This document shows positions 21,187-31,759 of a DNA stretch of 64,000 nt, one piece after another. The notes below the pieces were generated by a model, which saw only the letters and a list, made by a program, of their open reading frames with translations, ran no database searches and was not told where the DNA came from. This stretch comes from Ceratothoa steindachneri. Its lineage: Eukaryota > Arthropoda > Malacostraca > Isopoda > Cymothoidae. The first letter of the stretch is position 1; each line of letters starts with the position of its first letter. The translations under genes and the position numbers were made by a program. Where the stretch lies: the NCBI GenBank assembly GCA_963969495.1, contig OZ018329.1, forward strand, positions 147,310,502 to 147,374,501, written 5' to 3'.

Positions 21187-22589
21187 GTCCCCCACCGCCG
21201 CTTACTTGTCAAACTGGTGGCATTAGGAATGGGTGGTGAGGTATCTCGGTGGATACAAAGCTTCCTGTCTGGTATGAGCAAAGAGTAAGTGTAAGAGGAA
21301 CTCATTCAGAATGGCTGGATATCTGGAGTGGAGTCCCTCAAGGCAGCATCCTCGGACCAGTACTCTTCCTAGTGTTCATCAATGACCTACTGGCCTCCAC
21401 TGATTCAAGTGGGAAACTGCAGATGATGCCACAATCTACCATCGCTTAAAGTCCCCAGTGGATGGTGAGATTCTGCAGGAAGACATCAACAAGCTGCTAG
21501 AGTGGAACCAAAAATGGCTAATGCAGTTCAACAGCAGAAAATGTAGTCATTCACATCGAGAAGAATAACCCAGGGTAACATAACATAACATAATTTCATG
21601 GATGACAAAAGCCACAAGGGCCTATCAAAGGTCATCCGCATCCGTCAAAACCCACCCACAAAAAGTACCATCGCCAGGGGAAGACAAAATCAAAGTTCCC
21701 CACAATATAATATAACAGATGACAAAAGCCACAGGGGCCCATCATAGGTCATCCAAGTCAAACGGCCTCTTTTTTAAGGCACCCAAACTCCCAAGAAAAC
21801 TACATCCAGAAACAAGGGTATCACCAATCAAGGCTTGTTAAGACTAAATCATGCAGCTATAGATATATACAAACAATATTAATATGAGTACTACATTGGG
21901 AACACCCCACTCAAAGAATCTGAGGCAGAAAAGGACCTCAGAGTCCTCATCACAAAGGACCTACATCCCTCTATGCAGGTGGCAAAGGCAGCAGCTAGGG
22001 CAAATTCCATCATCAGACTCCTACAAAAAACTTACATGTGTATGGATGCTCAAATGTTCCTTCCCTTGTATAAGGCACTGATAAGGCCACGGCTCGAATA
22101 TTGCATCCAGGTCTGGTCACCATACTCCAAGAGGAACATGAAGAAGCTGGAGCAGGTCCAGCGGCGAGCTACCAAACTAGTCCCAGAACTGGCAGACTTG
22201 CCCTATGAGGAGAGGTTGGCCCACTTTGGACTTACCACACTGGAGAAACGGAGGGTCCGAGGTAACATGATTGAGGCCTTCAAAATACTCAAGGTGAGGG
22301 ACGGGAGCTTTCTCCAACTTGCTCCAAGAGGTGATCACTCAGAGACCAGAGGTCACAGCCTGAAGTTGAAGAAGCTACGGTACAGGACCACCAAGAGAAA
22401 TAAATTCTTCAATGCGAGGATTACAAACCAGTGGAATTATCTCACTGAGTATATAGTTAGTAGCCCTAGTGTTAACACCTTTAAAAATAGGTATGACCAG
22501 TACGAGACTCAAAACCAGAGAAGAGGCACTTTATACGAGCACTGACTCCCTTGCCTCTTAATTTTCACTAAGGTAAGCAAGTCAAGGTT
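21187..22589 (+). mobile_element. 5'-truncated CR1-like LINE inserted in the Merlin transposase
   Basis: ACACT stands at both edges (21182-21186 and 22590-22594). Removing the insert rejoins the transposase frame exactly, so the limits are firm. The insert starts inside the RT at VPHRRLLVKLVALGMGGEV, then VSVRGTHSEWL, SGVPQGSILGPVLFLVFINDL, an active site reduced by a small deletion near 21421, and LLEWNQKWLMQF. It resumes after a nested insertion (21576-21876) with ESEAEKDLRVLITKDL, LEYCIQVWSPYSKRN, QRRATKLVPEL, RRVRGNMIEAFKIL and the C-terminal FNARITNQWNYL, with a stop at 22545. The frame from 21973 to 22545 is open and well preserved. Endonuclease and early RT are missing. Confidence 0.85.
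21576..21876 (-). mobile_element. Nested 3'-UTR-only CR1 insertions (SINE-like)
   Basis: The insert interrupts the RT frame between NNPG and the EAEKDL block of the surrounding CR1. Read on the minus strand it contains GGATGACCTTTGATAGGCCC, GTGGCTTTTGTCATCC and ends in TTATGTTATGTTATGTTA, a short-repeat tail typical of CR1 3' ends. The same GATGACCT...GTGG phrase occurs a second time inside the insert (21715-21760), at 33930-33990, and at the 3' end of element D2 (49664-49700). It therefore looks like two successive 3'-UTR-only copies of the D family, or a SINE sharing that tail. Confidence 0.6.
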
Positions 22590-22621
22590 ACACTGAAAAC
22601 TTTGATTGATTGGTTTAGTTT

Positions 22622-22721
22622 CTGCAGAGAGGTCGCTATTCACTATCTGCAGAGAGGTCCCTATTCACTATCTGCAGAGAGGTCCCTATTCACTATCTGC
22701 AGAGAGGTCCCTATTCATTAT
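22622..22721 (+). repeat. 25-bp tandem repeat, four copies, inside the transposase
   Basis: Four head-to-tail copies of a 25-bp unit starting CTGCAGAGAGGT and ending CACTAT, with one base change in copy 1 and one in copy 4. One unit is the native coding sequence for CREVAIHY. The three added units total 75 bp, so the reading frame is recovered after the array and no stop arises inside it. Confidence 0.95.
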
Positions 22722-23559
22722 TGTAAACAAAATAAGCAGAAGATTGGCAGTTAGGGGAAAGGGGTTGAAGTGGATGAAGCAAAGTTTGACAAAAGGAAAT
22801 ACAACAAAGAGAGAGTGGTTGAGGGAGTATGGGTTTTCGGGGCTTCAAACGGGGGACCAAAAACATTTTTATGGTCACGGTTCAAGATCGCATCAAAGAA
22901 ACACTTGTCTCAGTGATTAAAGAGTGGATCGTACCCAGAACACTCATCATTTCTGATTGTTGGGCTGCTTACGCCAGTTTGGAATTGGAGGGCTATAAAC
23001 ATTAGACTGTCAACCATTCCCAAAACTTTGTTGACCCGGAAAGCGGTACAAGCACCCAAAATATTGAACGCGTCTGGTGGGATATGCGAAGTTCAATCCC
23101 CAAATACAGAAGAAAAAATGAATAGTTTGACGCCTATCTTGCAACTTCCATCTTCTGCAAGCGCTTCTCATTTACCAAAACAGCAATTAAAGAAAGATTC
23201 CATGCTTTCCTTATTGCTATTTCTGAAGTATACCCACCGAAATAAAATAAGTAAACAGCGTTTTTTGTTTCTTTAGTTTCAGGTATTTTTGTATAAAAAA
23301 ATGGTGCCCGCTATATTTCGAATAGGACTCAAGTGCGCATGGATATTCCGGCAGGGGTGAATGAAAGGTAAAACACCCCAAAATCCACTTTTTCAGCCAA
23401 GCCGCTAATCTACATATTTACTGAATAATGTTCTAACTTTTTAAAAACGTTTTTATTTAACCAAATGCGCATGATATGCATGAGAAGGTGAACAAAACAT
23501 ACATGCCACTTTCCCCCTACTTTTTTGGGCATGCCGCCGATCTTGTTCACCGGCAGGTA

Positions 23560-26518
23560 ATCACTTTAAACCTGAGGTTGAGATTGAGGGTTTTAACATG
23601 TTCCATACAGATAGGAATAGGAAGGGAGGAGGAGGGGTTATTATTTATATTAAAGATAATCTCCAGTGTTGTGTAAACAGTACAATTAAATTAGATGATA
23701 ACACAGTCATTATGGCTAAATGTAAAGAAAGGTAAAAACAAGCTTGTCATAGGATTATTATACAGACCACCAAATCTTAGTAAGGAAGCTTCAAATCTTC
23801 TGTGGCAGGAGATAGAACGGGCATGTAGAAGTAAGCATGTGTGTATAATGGGCGGTTTTAATTACAGAAATATAGACTGGGAAGCTCTTGTGGGTGATCA
23901 GGAGGCTGAGGAATTTCTGAATGTTGTCCAAGATAATTTTCTGAGGCAGATTATTAACGAACCCACTAGAGGTAATAATATACTGGATTTAGTTCTGACA
24001 AATAGGGAAGAAGTTATTAAGGATACTGAGATTGGAGGAAATTTGGGTAATAGAGACCATTGTGAAATTAGATTCAAGATGAAATGGAATGGTATTGATA
24101 GTAGCATGAACAATGTTAAAATTCCTGACTTTAGAAGAGCAAATTATAATGGGCTAAGGACTTACCTGGAGGCAGTTGTACAGAAACCAGGCAATGAAAT
24201 CAAATCAGGAATAGATTCAATGATATCAGTTAGTGGAGACAATAATCACCAGGAGGAAGAGATTACAATTGAAAAGGAGTATGAAAGAATAATTGAGCAA
24301 TTAATTACAGGTCAGATGATTAACATTCCATATAAGGAGATTAGGACTAAAAATAATGACCCAAAATGGATGACAGATAAAATTAAGCATTATATTGGCA
24401 TTAAAAAGGGCATTTATAGGAAAATAAAAAATGGAGAGGATCACTTAAGGCAGAGATATAATGAACTAGCAAGAGATGTTAAAAAGTTAATTAGAGTAGC
24501 AAGGAGAAATTATGAAATTAAAGTGGCAAATAGGGCAAAGGAAGATCCTAAAAGTTTTTATCAATTATACAAAACTAAGGTTAGAGATAAAATAGGCCCA
24601 CTTATAGATTCCAATGGAGAATTAGTGAGTGATAGGGACTCAATGGCTGGAATGCTAAATAACTTTTTTCTCTCAGTATTTACACAGGAGGATACTCTAA
24701 ATATACCTGAGGTGTCAATGATCTTTTGGGGTAATGATGAAGAGAAATTAAAGGATATCTTGATCACAAAGGAGATAGTGACAAAGGAAATTGATAAAAT
24801 CAAAAGTAGTAAAGCACCCGGTCCTGATGAGGTCTTTCCTAGAATTTTGAAAGAATGTAAGGATGTGTTAAGTGAGTCCCTAGCATGCATCTTTAGAAAA
24901 TCATTGGAGAGTGGCATGGAAGAAAGCCAATGTGATACCTATATTTAAGAAAGGGGATAAAACAAATATGTCTAATTACAGACCAGTAAGTTTGACATCA
25001 GTGGTAGGGAAAATGATGTAATCTATTATAGCAAGGAATATTAGAGATCACTTGGATAAGCATAAGTTGATAAAAGAATCACAGCATGGCTTTAGTAAGG
25101 ATAAATCCTGTCTGACTAATTTGCTGTCTTTTTATAGTAAGGTGTATGAAGCAGCAGATAATGATGAAAACTATGATATTTTATACTTGGACTTTAGTAA
25201 GGCTTTTGATCGAGTGCCACACTTACGGCTTCTGAGCAAAGTTAAAGCACACAGGATTGATGGCAGTATATTTAGGTGGATTCAGTCATGGCTTGGTGAC
25301 AGACAGCAAAGAGTTAGTATAGATGGAGTTAAATCTGAGTGAGGGTGTGTTAGCAGTGGAGTTCCGCAAGGATCTGTTTTGGGTCCCTTGCTATTCTTAA
25401 TTTATATTAATGATCTTGACATAGGTATAAGTAGTGACCTGAGTAAATTTGCTGATGATACTAAGCTAAGTAGGGCCATTAGGGCTGATTCTGATGCTGT
25501 TGTAATGCAGGAGGAATTGACCATTCTGTCCAATTGGGCTGAGAAATGGCAAATGAAGTTTAACATAGACAAATGTAGTGTATTTAGTATAGGTAGAAAT
25601 AATCCATTGAATAGTTATAAATTAAATGGCAGAATTTTAGGGAGGACTGTTTGTGAGAGGGACTTGGGTATTTTGGTAAGTTCAGACCTTCGTCCTAGAA
25701 AGCAATGCCTAAATGCTAAGAATAAAGCTAATAGGATATTGGGATTCATTAGGAGGAGTGTAAGCAATAAGAGTGCTGAAGTCATTCTAAAACTGTATCT
25801 GGCGCTAGTTAGGCCTCATCTAGACTATGCAGTACAATTTTGGTCACCATATTATAGGAAGGATATTGATTTGCTTGAGTCTGTGCAGAGAAGGATGACA
25901 AAGATGATTGGTGGGCTAAGGAACTTACCTTATGGTGAAAGGCTCAGAAAACTAAATCTACATACATTGGAAAGGAGAAGAGTCAGAGGGGAATTGATTG
26001 AAGTCTTCAAATGGGTAAAAGGATATAATAAAGGGGATCTGGGTAAGGTTCTTATACTTAGTGAACATGACAGGACACGCAGCAATGGGTTTAAGCTTGA
26101 TAAGTATAGGTTTAGGAAGGAGATTGGGAGGAATTGGTTTACAAATCGTGTGGTAGATGAATGGAATAGGCTCACTAGACATGTGATAGAAACCTCCTCT
26201 CTGGGTAGTTTTAAGAATAGATTAGATAAATATATGGATGAAGCTGCTAGATGGGACTGACTTTTTTTTTATGTACATATGTATATATTTTTCTAAGGAG
26301 TGGGGAGATTATATTTTGCGGTTGCATGAATGGACATAATCCTCTGGATGCATTTTATGTATATTGTAGATTAGATCTGACGAACTCTTGTAAAGGGTGA
26401 CAATGTTGATGACTTTTCTCTGGTAAGAAATCTTTTGTGTGTTTACTGGAATAGGAGCTGCCAAGTGTAGGCCATGAATGGTCTTTTGCAGTCTCCTTCT
26501 TTTCTTATGTTCTTATGT
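23560..26518 (+). mobile_element. CR1-type LINE, copy C1 (endonuclease to 3' end)
   Basis: This is the longest CR1 copy in the window. It is 5'-truncated within the endonuclease, and its 3' end is complete with a 250-bp 3' UTR ending TTCTTATGTTCTTATGT, a short repeat as expected for CR1. The coding part is described in the next entry. Element C2 (50921-52827) matches it almost base for base from 24606 to 26518. The 5' side abuts the right flank of the Merlin element (a GTTCACCGGCAGG phrase at about 23548). Confidence 0.9.
23595..26260 (+). pseudogene. ORF2 (endonuclease + reverse transcriptase) of C1
   Basis: Endonuclease: FNMFHTDRNRKGGGGVIIYI, then in the 417-codon frame 23695-24948 LLYRPPNLSKEA, IMGGFNYRNIDWE (the usual GDFN aspartate is glycine), ILDLVLTNREE and GNRDHCEIRF (the expected SDH is RDH). 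[21 protein letters not shown] (about 24800), a deletion that removes the VPxxW block and shifts frame at about 24917, [17 protein letters not shown], a TAA at 25019-25021, [15 protein letters not shown] (about 25190), a TGA at 25340-25342, [18 protein letters not shown], the intact [10 protein letters not shown] (about 25446), then thumb and C-terminal blocks to the stop at 26258-26260. Both endonuclease changes and the deletion predict loss of function. Confidence 0.85.
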
Positions 26519-26519
26519 A

Positions 26520-26887
26520 ATCAGTGCACCAAAACTAGTTAGTTACAACAACATTTACACAAGTAGCAGAGACAAAGTTAAAATTTGTTGGCTAGTGTTA
26601 TTGTTCATTTTCAGTAGCTAATCCTTTGTTTTGCACATTTTTTGTAAACGTTTTTAAAAAACCCTTATTTTAATGTTGATCTGATTGATCATAGAGTTGC
26701 AAATGGTGTTGGGATATTTTGTCTTTTAAAGAAGTAGCTGACCAAAAGAATACTTGATTCGCTTTAATATTCCATGTGCCGATGCTATAAACTGTTTTGA
26801 CACCCTCTACAAAAAAAAAAGTTTCTAGTTGCTGATGCCCTATAAAGCTTTTAAAAATATAGTTGATTATTCTGACCAGGGCGTGTT
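26520..26887. other. Spacer or 5' UTR before the E ORF1
   Basis: AT-rich sequence with no coding frame. It may be the 5' UTR of the element that carries the ORF1 starting at 26888, but no 5' boundary can be identified. Confidence 0.35.
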
Positions 26888-27526
26888 ATGTCTGCACCTC
26901 CTGTCGCCTATATCGGAAAAATAGTCAATCTTCCAACAGTAAAGCCATGTCTCAACTTTTTTGAAACAGTCAAGGGTCTACCTAGTGCTATTGCCAACTT
27001 AACCATAGAAATAATCAATCTCAAATCTAGCAATCTGAATCTTCCCACCCCTCATCACCAATCCTTAGAAATTATGGAGAGAAAAGGGTTGACTGTAATT
27101 ATAAGAGGACTAGGTTCAGATGTGGATGCTCTTCCATATAAGTTTGATGAGGTTATCACCTTTCTTCTTGGGAGAAATACATCCATAGCCCTTGAGGAGG
27201 TGTTACCCATCAAGCCTGATCTGATACGGGCCAAGATTAAAGACACTTCCTCACGGCAATCCTTACTTGTAGCTGCTAAGAAGTTGAAAGGTTCTACTTT
27301 CAACAATGTTTACATTACAGGAGGTTTGACTTTCAAGCAGAGGTTGGCTCTCAAGGAACGTCGGTCTTCTCACAACTCTGGTGCTGCACCCAGACCTCTC
27401 ACGCCCAGTGTTCCTAATACCAGTAGTGGTGCTCATCGCACCCTTAGTATCTCAAGGGTGGAACCCAGCAGTTGGGATGACAGTGGCTTCCATGGTGTTG
27501 GGGCCCCGGGTATAGATGGTGCCTAA
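26888..27526 (+). CDS. ORF1-like protein of a LINE (element E), 212 codons, uninterrupted
   Basis: An open frame from MSAPPVAYIG to a stop at 27524-27526 without internal damage. The central part ERKGLTVIIRGLGS, LIRAKIKDTSSRQSLLVAAK and STFNNVYITGGLTFKQRLAL matches the fold-conserved end of ORF1 proteins from L2/CR1-like LINEs, where a small RNA-binding-like domain ends in an N.Y....LT..QR block. The C-terminal 60 residues are low-complexity, rich in proline and serine. The amino end holds predicted helices with leucine spacing but no clear coiled coil. An ORF2 remnant of a compatible element follows at 29810-30575 on the same strand, with element D1 lying between the two on the opposite strand. 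The start at 26888 is the first ATG in frame. Expression is unknown. Confidence 0.55.
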   Translation: MSAPPVAYIGKIVNLPTVKPCLNFFETVKGLPSAIANLTIEIINLKSSNLNLPTPHHQSLEIMERKGLTVIIRGLGSDVDALPYKFDEVITFLLGRNTSIALEEVLPIKPDLIRAKIKDTSSRQSLLVAAKKLKGSTFNNVYITGGLTFKQRLALKERRSSHNSGAAPRPLTPSVPNTSSGAHRTLSISRVEPSSWDDSGFHGVGAPGIDGA

Positions 27527-27532
27527 CATATG

Positions 27533-29660
27533 AGTTGTAGAGTTTAGGATAACCTCTTTACTCTTGTAGCTAACATTCTTGTTAATGTATCCTAGCACCC
27601 TGTTTGTTCTATTTTTTTTCTCAATACACTGCTTTGAAAACTTCAGTGACCTATCTACTACTATGCCTAAGTCCTCATCCTCTCATCCTCAACTGAATTC
27701 AGCCAATGCCCATCCATTTCATAGCTAAATTCCCTATTATCCCTTCCCATGTTAAGAACTTTGCATTTTTTAAGGTTAAAAGTAATTTGCCACTTCTGAG
27801 CCCAAGCTAATAATTTATTTAAGTCACTCTGCACTTTAAAGCTACCCTCAACTTCTTTGACTACAGCTGTCAATATAGTGTCATCAGCAAAAATTGACAC
27901 TTTGCTATTTACAGCCTCCCCAAGATCATTTATATAAACTGTGAATAATAAAGGGCCTAGAATGGATCCCTGAGGTATGCCACTGATAACATCCCTCCAC
28001 TGTGACCTCACCCCATTCACCACAAATCTCTGTTTCCTGTCTTTCAGCCATTCAGTTATCCAATTCAAAACTTTACCACATATCCCATGCATTTTTAATT
28101 TGTGAACTAGTGTCCTATGTGGAACCTTATCAAAAGCTTTGCTAAAATCTAAGTAAATTACATCAACATTCTTTCCCTTATCTAATTGTTTAGTAACATA
28201 ATCCATAAAATCCAGTAAATTTGTTAAACATGATCTACCTCTTCTAAACCCATGCTGAGCATCATTTATTAACCTACCACACTCTAGATGGTCAAAAATC
28301 CCCTTCTTAACTATCTTCTCAAGAATTTTACAAACAATAGAACTTAAGTTTACCGGCCTAAAATTATTTGGGTCCTCTTTACTTCCCTTTTTAAAAATTG
28401 GCACTACATTTGCTAATTGCCAATCATTAGATATTTCTCCAAACTCTAGTGATCTAGTATATATCTTCTCAAGAGCTACTGTAATACTATCTACACCTTC
28501 TTTGAGTAACCGAGAAAGAATGTTGTCTGGGCCAGATGACTTATTAGTATTTAACTCCAATATAAGCCTGTTAATTATTTCCCTGTTCACATTAACGCTA
28601 TTCAATTAATCTATCTTGATTTTCTTGTGTAAATACTGTAGAAAATGATTATTAAGTACCTCTACTATTTCCTCATCAGATTCTTTCAAAACCTCTTCAT
28701 ATCTAATAGGCCCTATTTTATCACTGTTAGATGATTTGTTATTAATTCTATAATAGCTAAAGAATTTTCTTGGATCTTTATTATTATTTTGAGCTAAATT
28801 CATTTCTGCCGCCCTTTTGCTCTTCTTATTAATCTTATATTGTCAAAAGTACTTTCTCTCTGTAATCTATGGTATGCCCTTTTCTTCTCAGAAATTTTCC
28901 TAGCTATCTCCTGATTCCACCACAATGGCTTCCTACATTTCTTCCTAATGCCCTTCATTGGAATACACTGTTCCTGGACTATCTTTAGTATAGTCTTAAA
29001 AGTGTCCCATATCTCATAAGTATCCTTCCCCCTGAATTTTATATCCCACCTAATCTGATTTAGCAAGTTTCGTAATTTATTGTAATCCCCTATAAAAATT
29101 GGGAGTTTTGTGGAGTTTGTTGATGTTCTACCTTTCACTATTCCCAAGTTAAAATGAACCATCTGATGATCACTATTTCCCAATGCTTTCCCAACAGTCA
29201 ATTCCTGAACCAAGTGATCATCATTTGAAAGAACTAGATCTAATATATTGGCACCCCTTGTTGGCTTATTAACAAATTGAGTAAAAAAATTATCCTCAAA
29301 GCATTCCATAAACTTACAACTTGCTCTAACCCTTCCTATCATGTTTTCCCAGTCAGCAGAATTTAAATTAAAGTCACCAAGAATAACTGTATCTACTTCA
29401 CATCCTTTCCTTATTCCCTGATCATTAGCTCATCAATACAGTCAGTCTGTCTGGGTGGTCTGTAAAAGGCTCCCAAGTGTATTATCCTATTTTTACTGAC
29501 CCTAATATCTATCCACAGTGACTCAACTTCTTCTTGCTTTATAGAATTATTTAGATTTGAAGAAATACTATTTCTGATATAAATAATCAACCCACCACCC
29601 ATCCTATCTCTCCTTTGACTAATCTACATATCATAACCCTGTAGTTCAAATTCACTCACG
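27533..29660 (-). mobile_element. CR1-type LINE, copy D1 (endonuclease to RT; both ends missing)
   Basis: Read leftwards from 29660: an endonuclease fragment GGGLIIYIRNSISSNLN (about 29600) and LWIDIRVSKNRIIHLGAFYRPP, a frame change near 29400, then NLNSADWENM and FFTQFVNKPTRGANILDLVLS (about 29275) and GNSDHQMVHF, which is intact. RT is open from 28605 to 27667: [120 protein letters not shown] (active site intact) and WAQKWQITFNLKKCKVLNM. A frame change near 27690 gives EDLGIVVDRSLKFSKQC, and the copy breaks at 27533. It lies between the two parts of element E, on the opposite strand. About four lesions, so relatively young. Confidence 0.85.
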
Positions 29661-29809
29661 TCATTAAATTTCTAAGACTACGAGCAATGGTATAAAGACA
29701 ACTCAGCCCTCCTATCCCTGAAGCACTTCTTTTATAATGTATACCTTCCACTCTATCTCTGCATCTCTTTCCTTTTCCTGTAGTCTTATATTTCCCTGAC
29801 CACTATCAG

Positions 29810-30575
29810 TAACTAGTTTGCCGCTTGCAAAGACCCAACAACACTATCTAACTCCTGCCACAGATCTTGTTACAGCTTCTTTAAATAAGCTTGTTGATAT
29901 GTATGTTCCTATTAAGAAATCCACAGGTAAGACTGTCCTATGGGAAAAGAGTATCCCTCGTAACTTAACTAAACAGTGTAGTAAACTTTGGAATCAGTAT
30001 AAACTATTAAGACAGATTTATGGAAGGCTGTACCACCTAACCCTACAAAAACTCTCAATTTAATGAAATTAATGTTCAACTTTAGTTCACCAGTCCCAAA
30101 TCAAATATGAATCTAATCTCATTGATCAACATTATACTAAACCTAAAATTTTCCACTCTTATATTAAGAATAAAAAAAATGATTGTCCTAAAGTTGGCCC
30201 TCTTATGAACAATGGTTTCCTCACAGATATTTCCCAGCATAATGTTTGAATTGTTTGTGGAGGCTTTCTCGTCAGTTTTCATTTTTGAGACTCTGGTAAA
30301 CATCTTCCCTTTCCCTCACCAGATTTGTCATAGTAATCTTACCTCAGTCCAGTTCTCCCCCAGGGACGTTGAATTCCAATTGAAAGGTCTAAAAGTGGTT
30401 AGTGCGATGGGACCCGATGATCTCTACCCTAGTCTTAAAGGAATGTGCCTCTGAGCTGGCTTACCCCTTTTCTCACCTTTTTAACCTGTCCATGACTACT
30501 GAAACTCTACCACAGTCATGGAAACTCTCGCATGTCTCGCCCATCTTTAAGAAAGAGCCCCATAAGGGAAAAACA
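29810..30575 (+). pseudogene. LINE ORF2 fragment, element E
   Basis: The + strand reads DLVTASLNKLVDMYVPIKKST (about 29850), CSKLWNQYKLLRQIYGRLY, after a frameshift YESNLIDQHYTKPKIFHSYIK (about 30105) and KVGPLMNNGFLTD, then SAMGPDDLYPSLK and, one frame on, LKECASELAYPFSHLFNLSM and LPQSWKLSHVSPIFKK (about 30525). This is the linker between endonuclease and RT followed by the first RT blocks of an L2/CR1-type ORF2. It ends abruptly where the minus-strand PHD element begins. Orientation and class fit it being the downstream part of the element that encodes the ORF1 at 26888, with D1 inserted between them, but about 1 kb of endonuclease would be missing. Confidence 0.55.
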
Positions 30576-31221
30576 ACAAGTGGAACCAAGCCAAATTGGT
30601 CTTTTCTCGTAAAACATTGTTCAATAATTTTCCCAAGGGCATCAGCCGCTGCAATCCTGGCTCCTTTTGGGATAAAGCACACCGCACCCCATCAATGACC
30701 CGACCTAACAAGGAAATTTAAGTCTAGATCAAAAAGGGCATGGTTCCAGTCATCACCGTGAAATGCTGGCAGGTGCTCCTCTCTGGACACCTCAGCATTC
30801 TGCAAGCCTGGCTCCTTTTGGGATAAAGCACACCGCACCCCATCAATGACCCAACCTCACAAGGAAATTTAAGTCTAGATGAAAAAGGGCATGGTTCCAG
30901 TCATCACCCTGAAATGCTGGCAGATGCTCCTCTCTGGACACCTCAGCATTCTGAACAAACCCACCTTGCAATATTTCTCACCTGGGCTTGTGTCAAGTTG
31001 ACAGTTGGGCATGTCAAGTGAAACCACCTAGCACATCTAGAACACTCAATGAGCCTCTTCCAAGGATTAATCAGTTGGCAAACTGGGCACCTGTTTTGCT
31101 CATATGAGTCATCATCATCATAATCCATCATTAAATTTGTCTGCTTCTTAAAAAAAAAATAATAAAGACCGATAGGCCTGCCCAACTCAATTGAGTTATG
31201 GAAGTAACCCACTGGCTTCAT
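30500..31221 (-). pseudogene. PHD-finger retroelement protein fragment
   Basis: From 31221 leftwards the frame gives an acidic stretch (DYDDDDSYEQ) and a complete C4HC3 PHD finger: CPVC, CSRC, WFHLTC and WVCSEC in the proper spacing (about 31105 to 30945). It continues QGGFVQNAEVSREEHLPAFQ and, after the duplicated segment, CFIPKGARIAAADALGKIIE (about 30680-30620) and NLAWFHLLFFPYGAL in another frame (about 30570). A PHD or other zinc finger followed by a HIPKGAR...A...L block and W..LL.FP is a layout I know from LINE-encoded proteins of invertebrates, near the amino end of the RT polyprotein. No RT core follows because the fragment ends at about 30500. The tandem duplication at 30656-30953 repeats the FIPKGAR segment. 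Confidence 0.5.
30656..30953. repeat. 151-bp tandem duplication
   Basis: The segment starting CCTGGCTCCTTTTGGGATAA at 30656 is repeated at 30807 with about six base differences, running to about 30953. It lies inside the PHD-element fragment and duplicates part of its coding sequence. Confidence 0.95.
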
Positions 31222-31249
31222 CTGGCAATCACCTATGAACTATGAATTT

Positions 31250-31755
31250 GAATTTTAGTTAACTTTTTGTTAAGGAATTAATTTTAATAATTTACTTTAA
31301 ACAAAGTAATATAGGGCGCCCAAGTTTAAAACTTGCCACTGAGATTGCCAATGATATAAACAGTTTTGTGCTTCCTGCCAGCTGGCAGTAATATAATTAA
31401 AATATAATCAAAAACTCCCTGAGTATTTTGTCATAACATTTAATAGCTATTAACTATGTTCCCGGACTAAAATATATTAGACCTAAAACCAAAAATTCAC
31501 TGAATAGAGCGCTCGCTGAGAACACGTCAGATCGCTACGCCGTCTGTTTGGTCAAATTCGGTGTTTGGTTACTGGAAGTCAGTTTCAAGCTGTACTATGC
31601 GTTATTATACCCCTCCCCCTGACCCCCCGGTCACCCTCAGGAACAAGTAAATAAACAAAATATTGGAACAAAGAATGAATCATTATGGGATAACAGGAAA
31701 AAAAATCCTCAGTCACTAATGTAAAAGATTACCCATATTGCCCCTCTTTCTTCAC
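31250..31755. other. Spacer with dispersed repeat copy 2
   Basis: No gene. It contains TTTGGTTACTGGAAGTCAG (31562), the inverse of a phrase found twice at 35355-35385 and 35624-35650, and the dispersed repeat at 31632-31735, which matches 6160-6272. Confidence 0.5.
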
Positions 31756-31759
31756 TCAT

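Larger units (their letters stand above)
20942..23260 (+). pseudogene. Merlin/ISXO2-like transposase, split by a CR1 insertion
   Basis: The N-terminal exon-like part (20942-21186) carries a zinc-ribbon-like CEFCG and FRCSKTKC. Past the CR1 insertion the same frame resumes at 22595 with TLIDWFSFCREV, the conserved block before the catalytic core. Catalytic residues follow in order: VEVDEAKFDKRKYN (first aspartate, codon at 22773-22775), WVFGASNGGPKTFL, after a frameshift near 22870 VTVQDR, IISDCWAAY (second aspartate, about 22953) and NFVDPESG with TQNIERVWW (glutamate, about 23063). Family members use this D-D-E set to cut and paste DNA. Three in-frame stops (about 22752, 23005 and 23117), one frameshift and a tandem repeat make this copy dead, although decay is modest. 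Confidence 0.8.
20803..23421 (+). mobile_element. Merlin/ISXO2-type DNA transposon, interrupted
   Basis: The coding sequence is described in the next entry. A left flank of about 130 bp (20815-20880) and a right flank (23318-23421) carry inverted copies of the same sequence: GACTCAAG on the right against its complement on the left, with GGCAGG and GGTGAA blocks in the same order. These are taken as terminal inverted repeats. The outermost bases on the left overlap the MITE at 20389-20802 and cannot be fixed. No 8- to 9-bp target duplication was identified. It is split by a CR1 insertion at 21187-22589. Confidence 0.65.

Noticed and set aside
22606..22920. 104-codon + strand frame across the 25-bp repeat
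   Set aside because: It reads the repeat in a frame other than the transposase frame and has no family match. The correct frame gives TLIDWFSFCREV.
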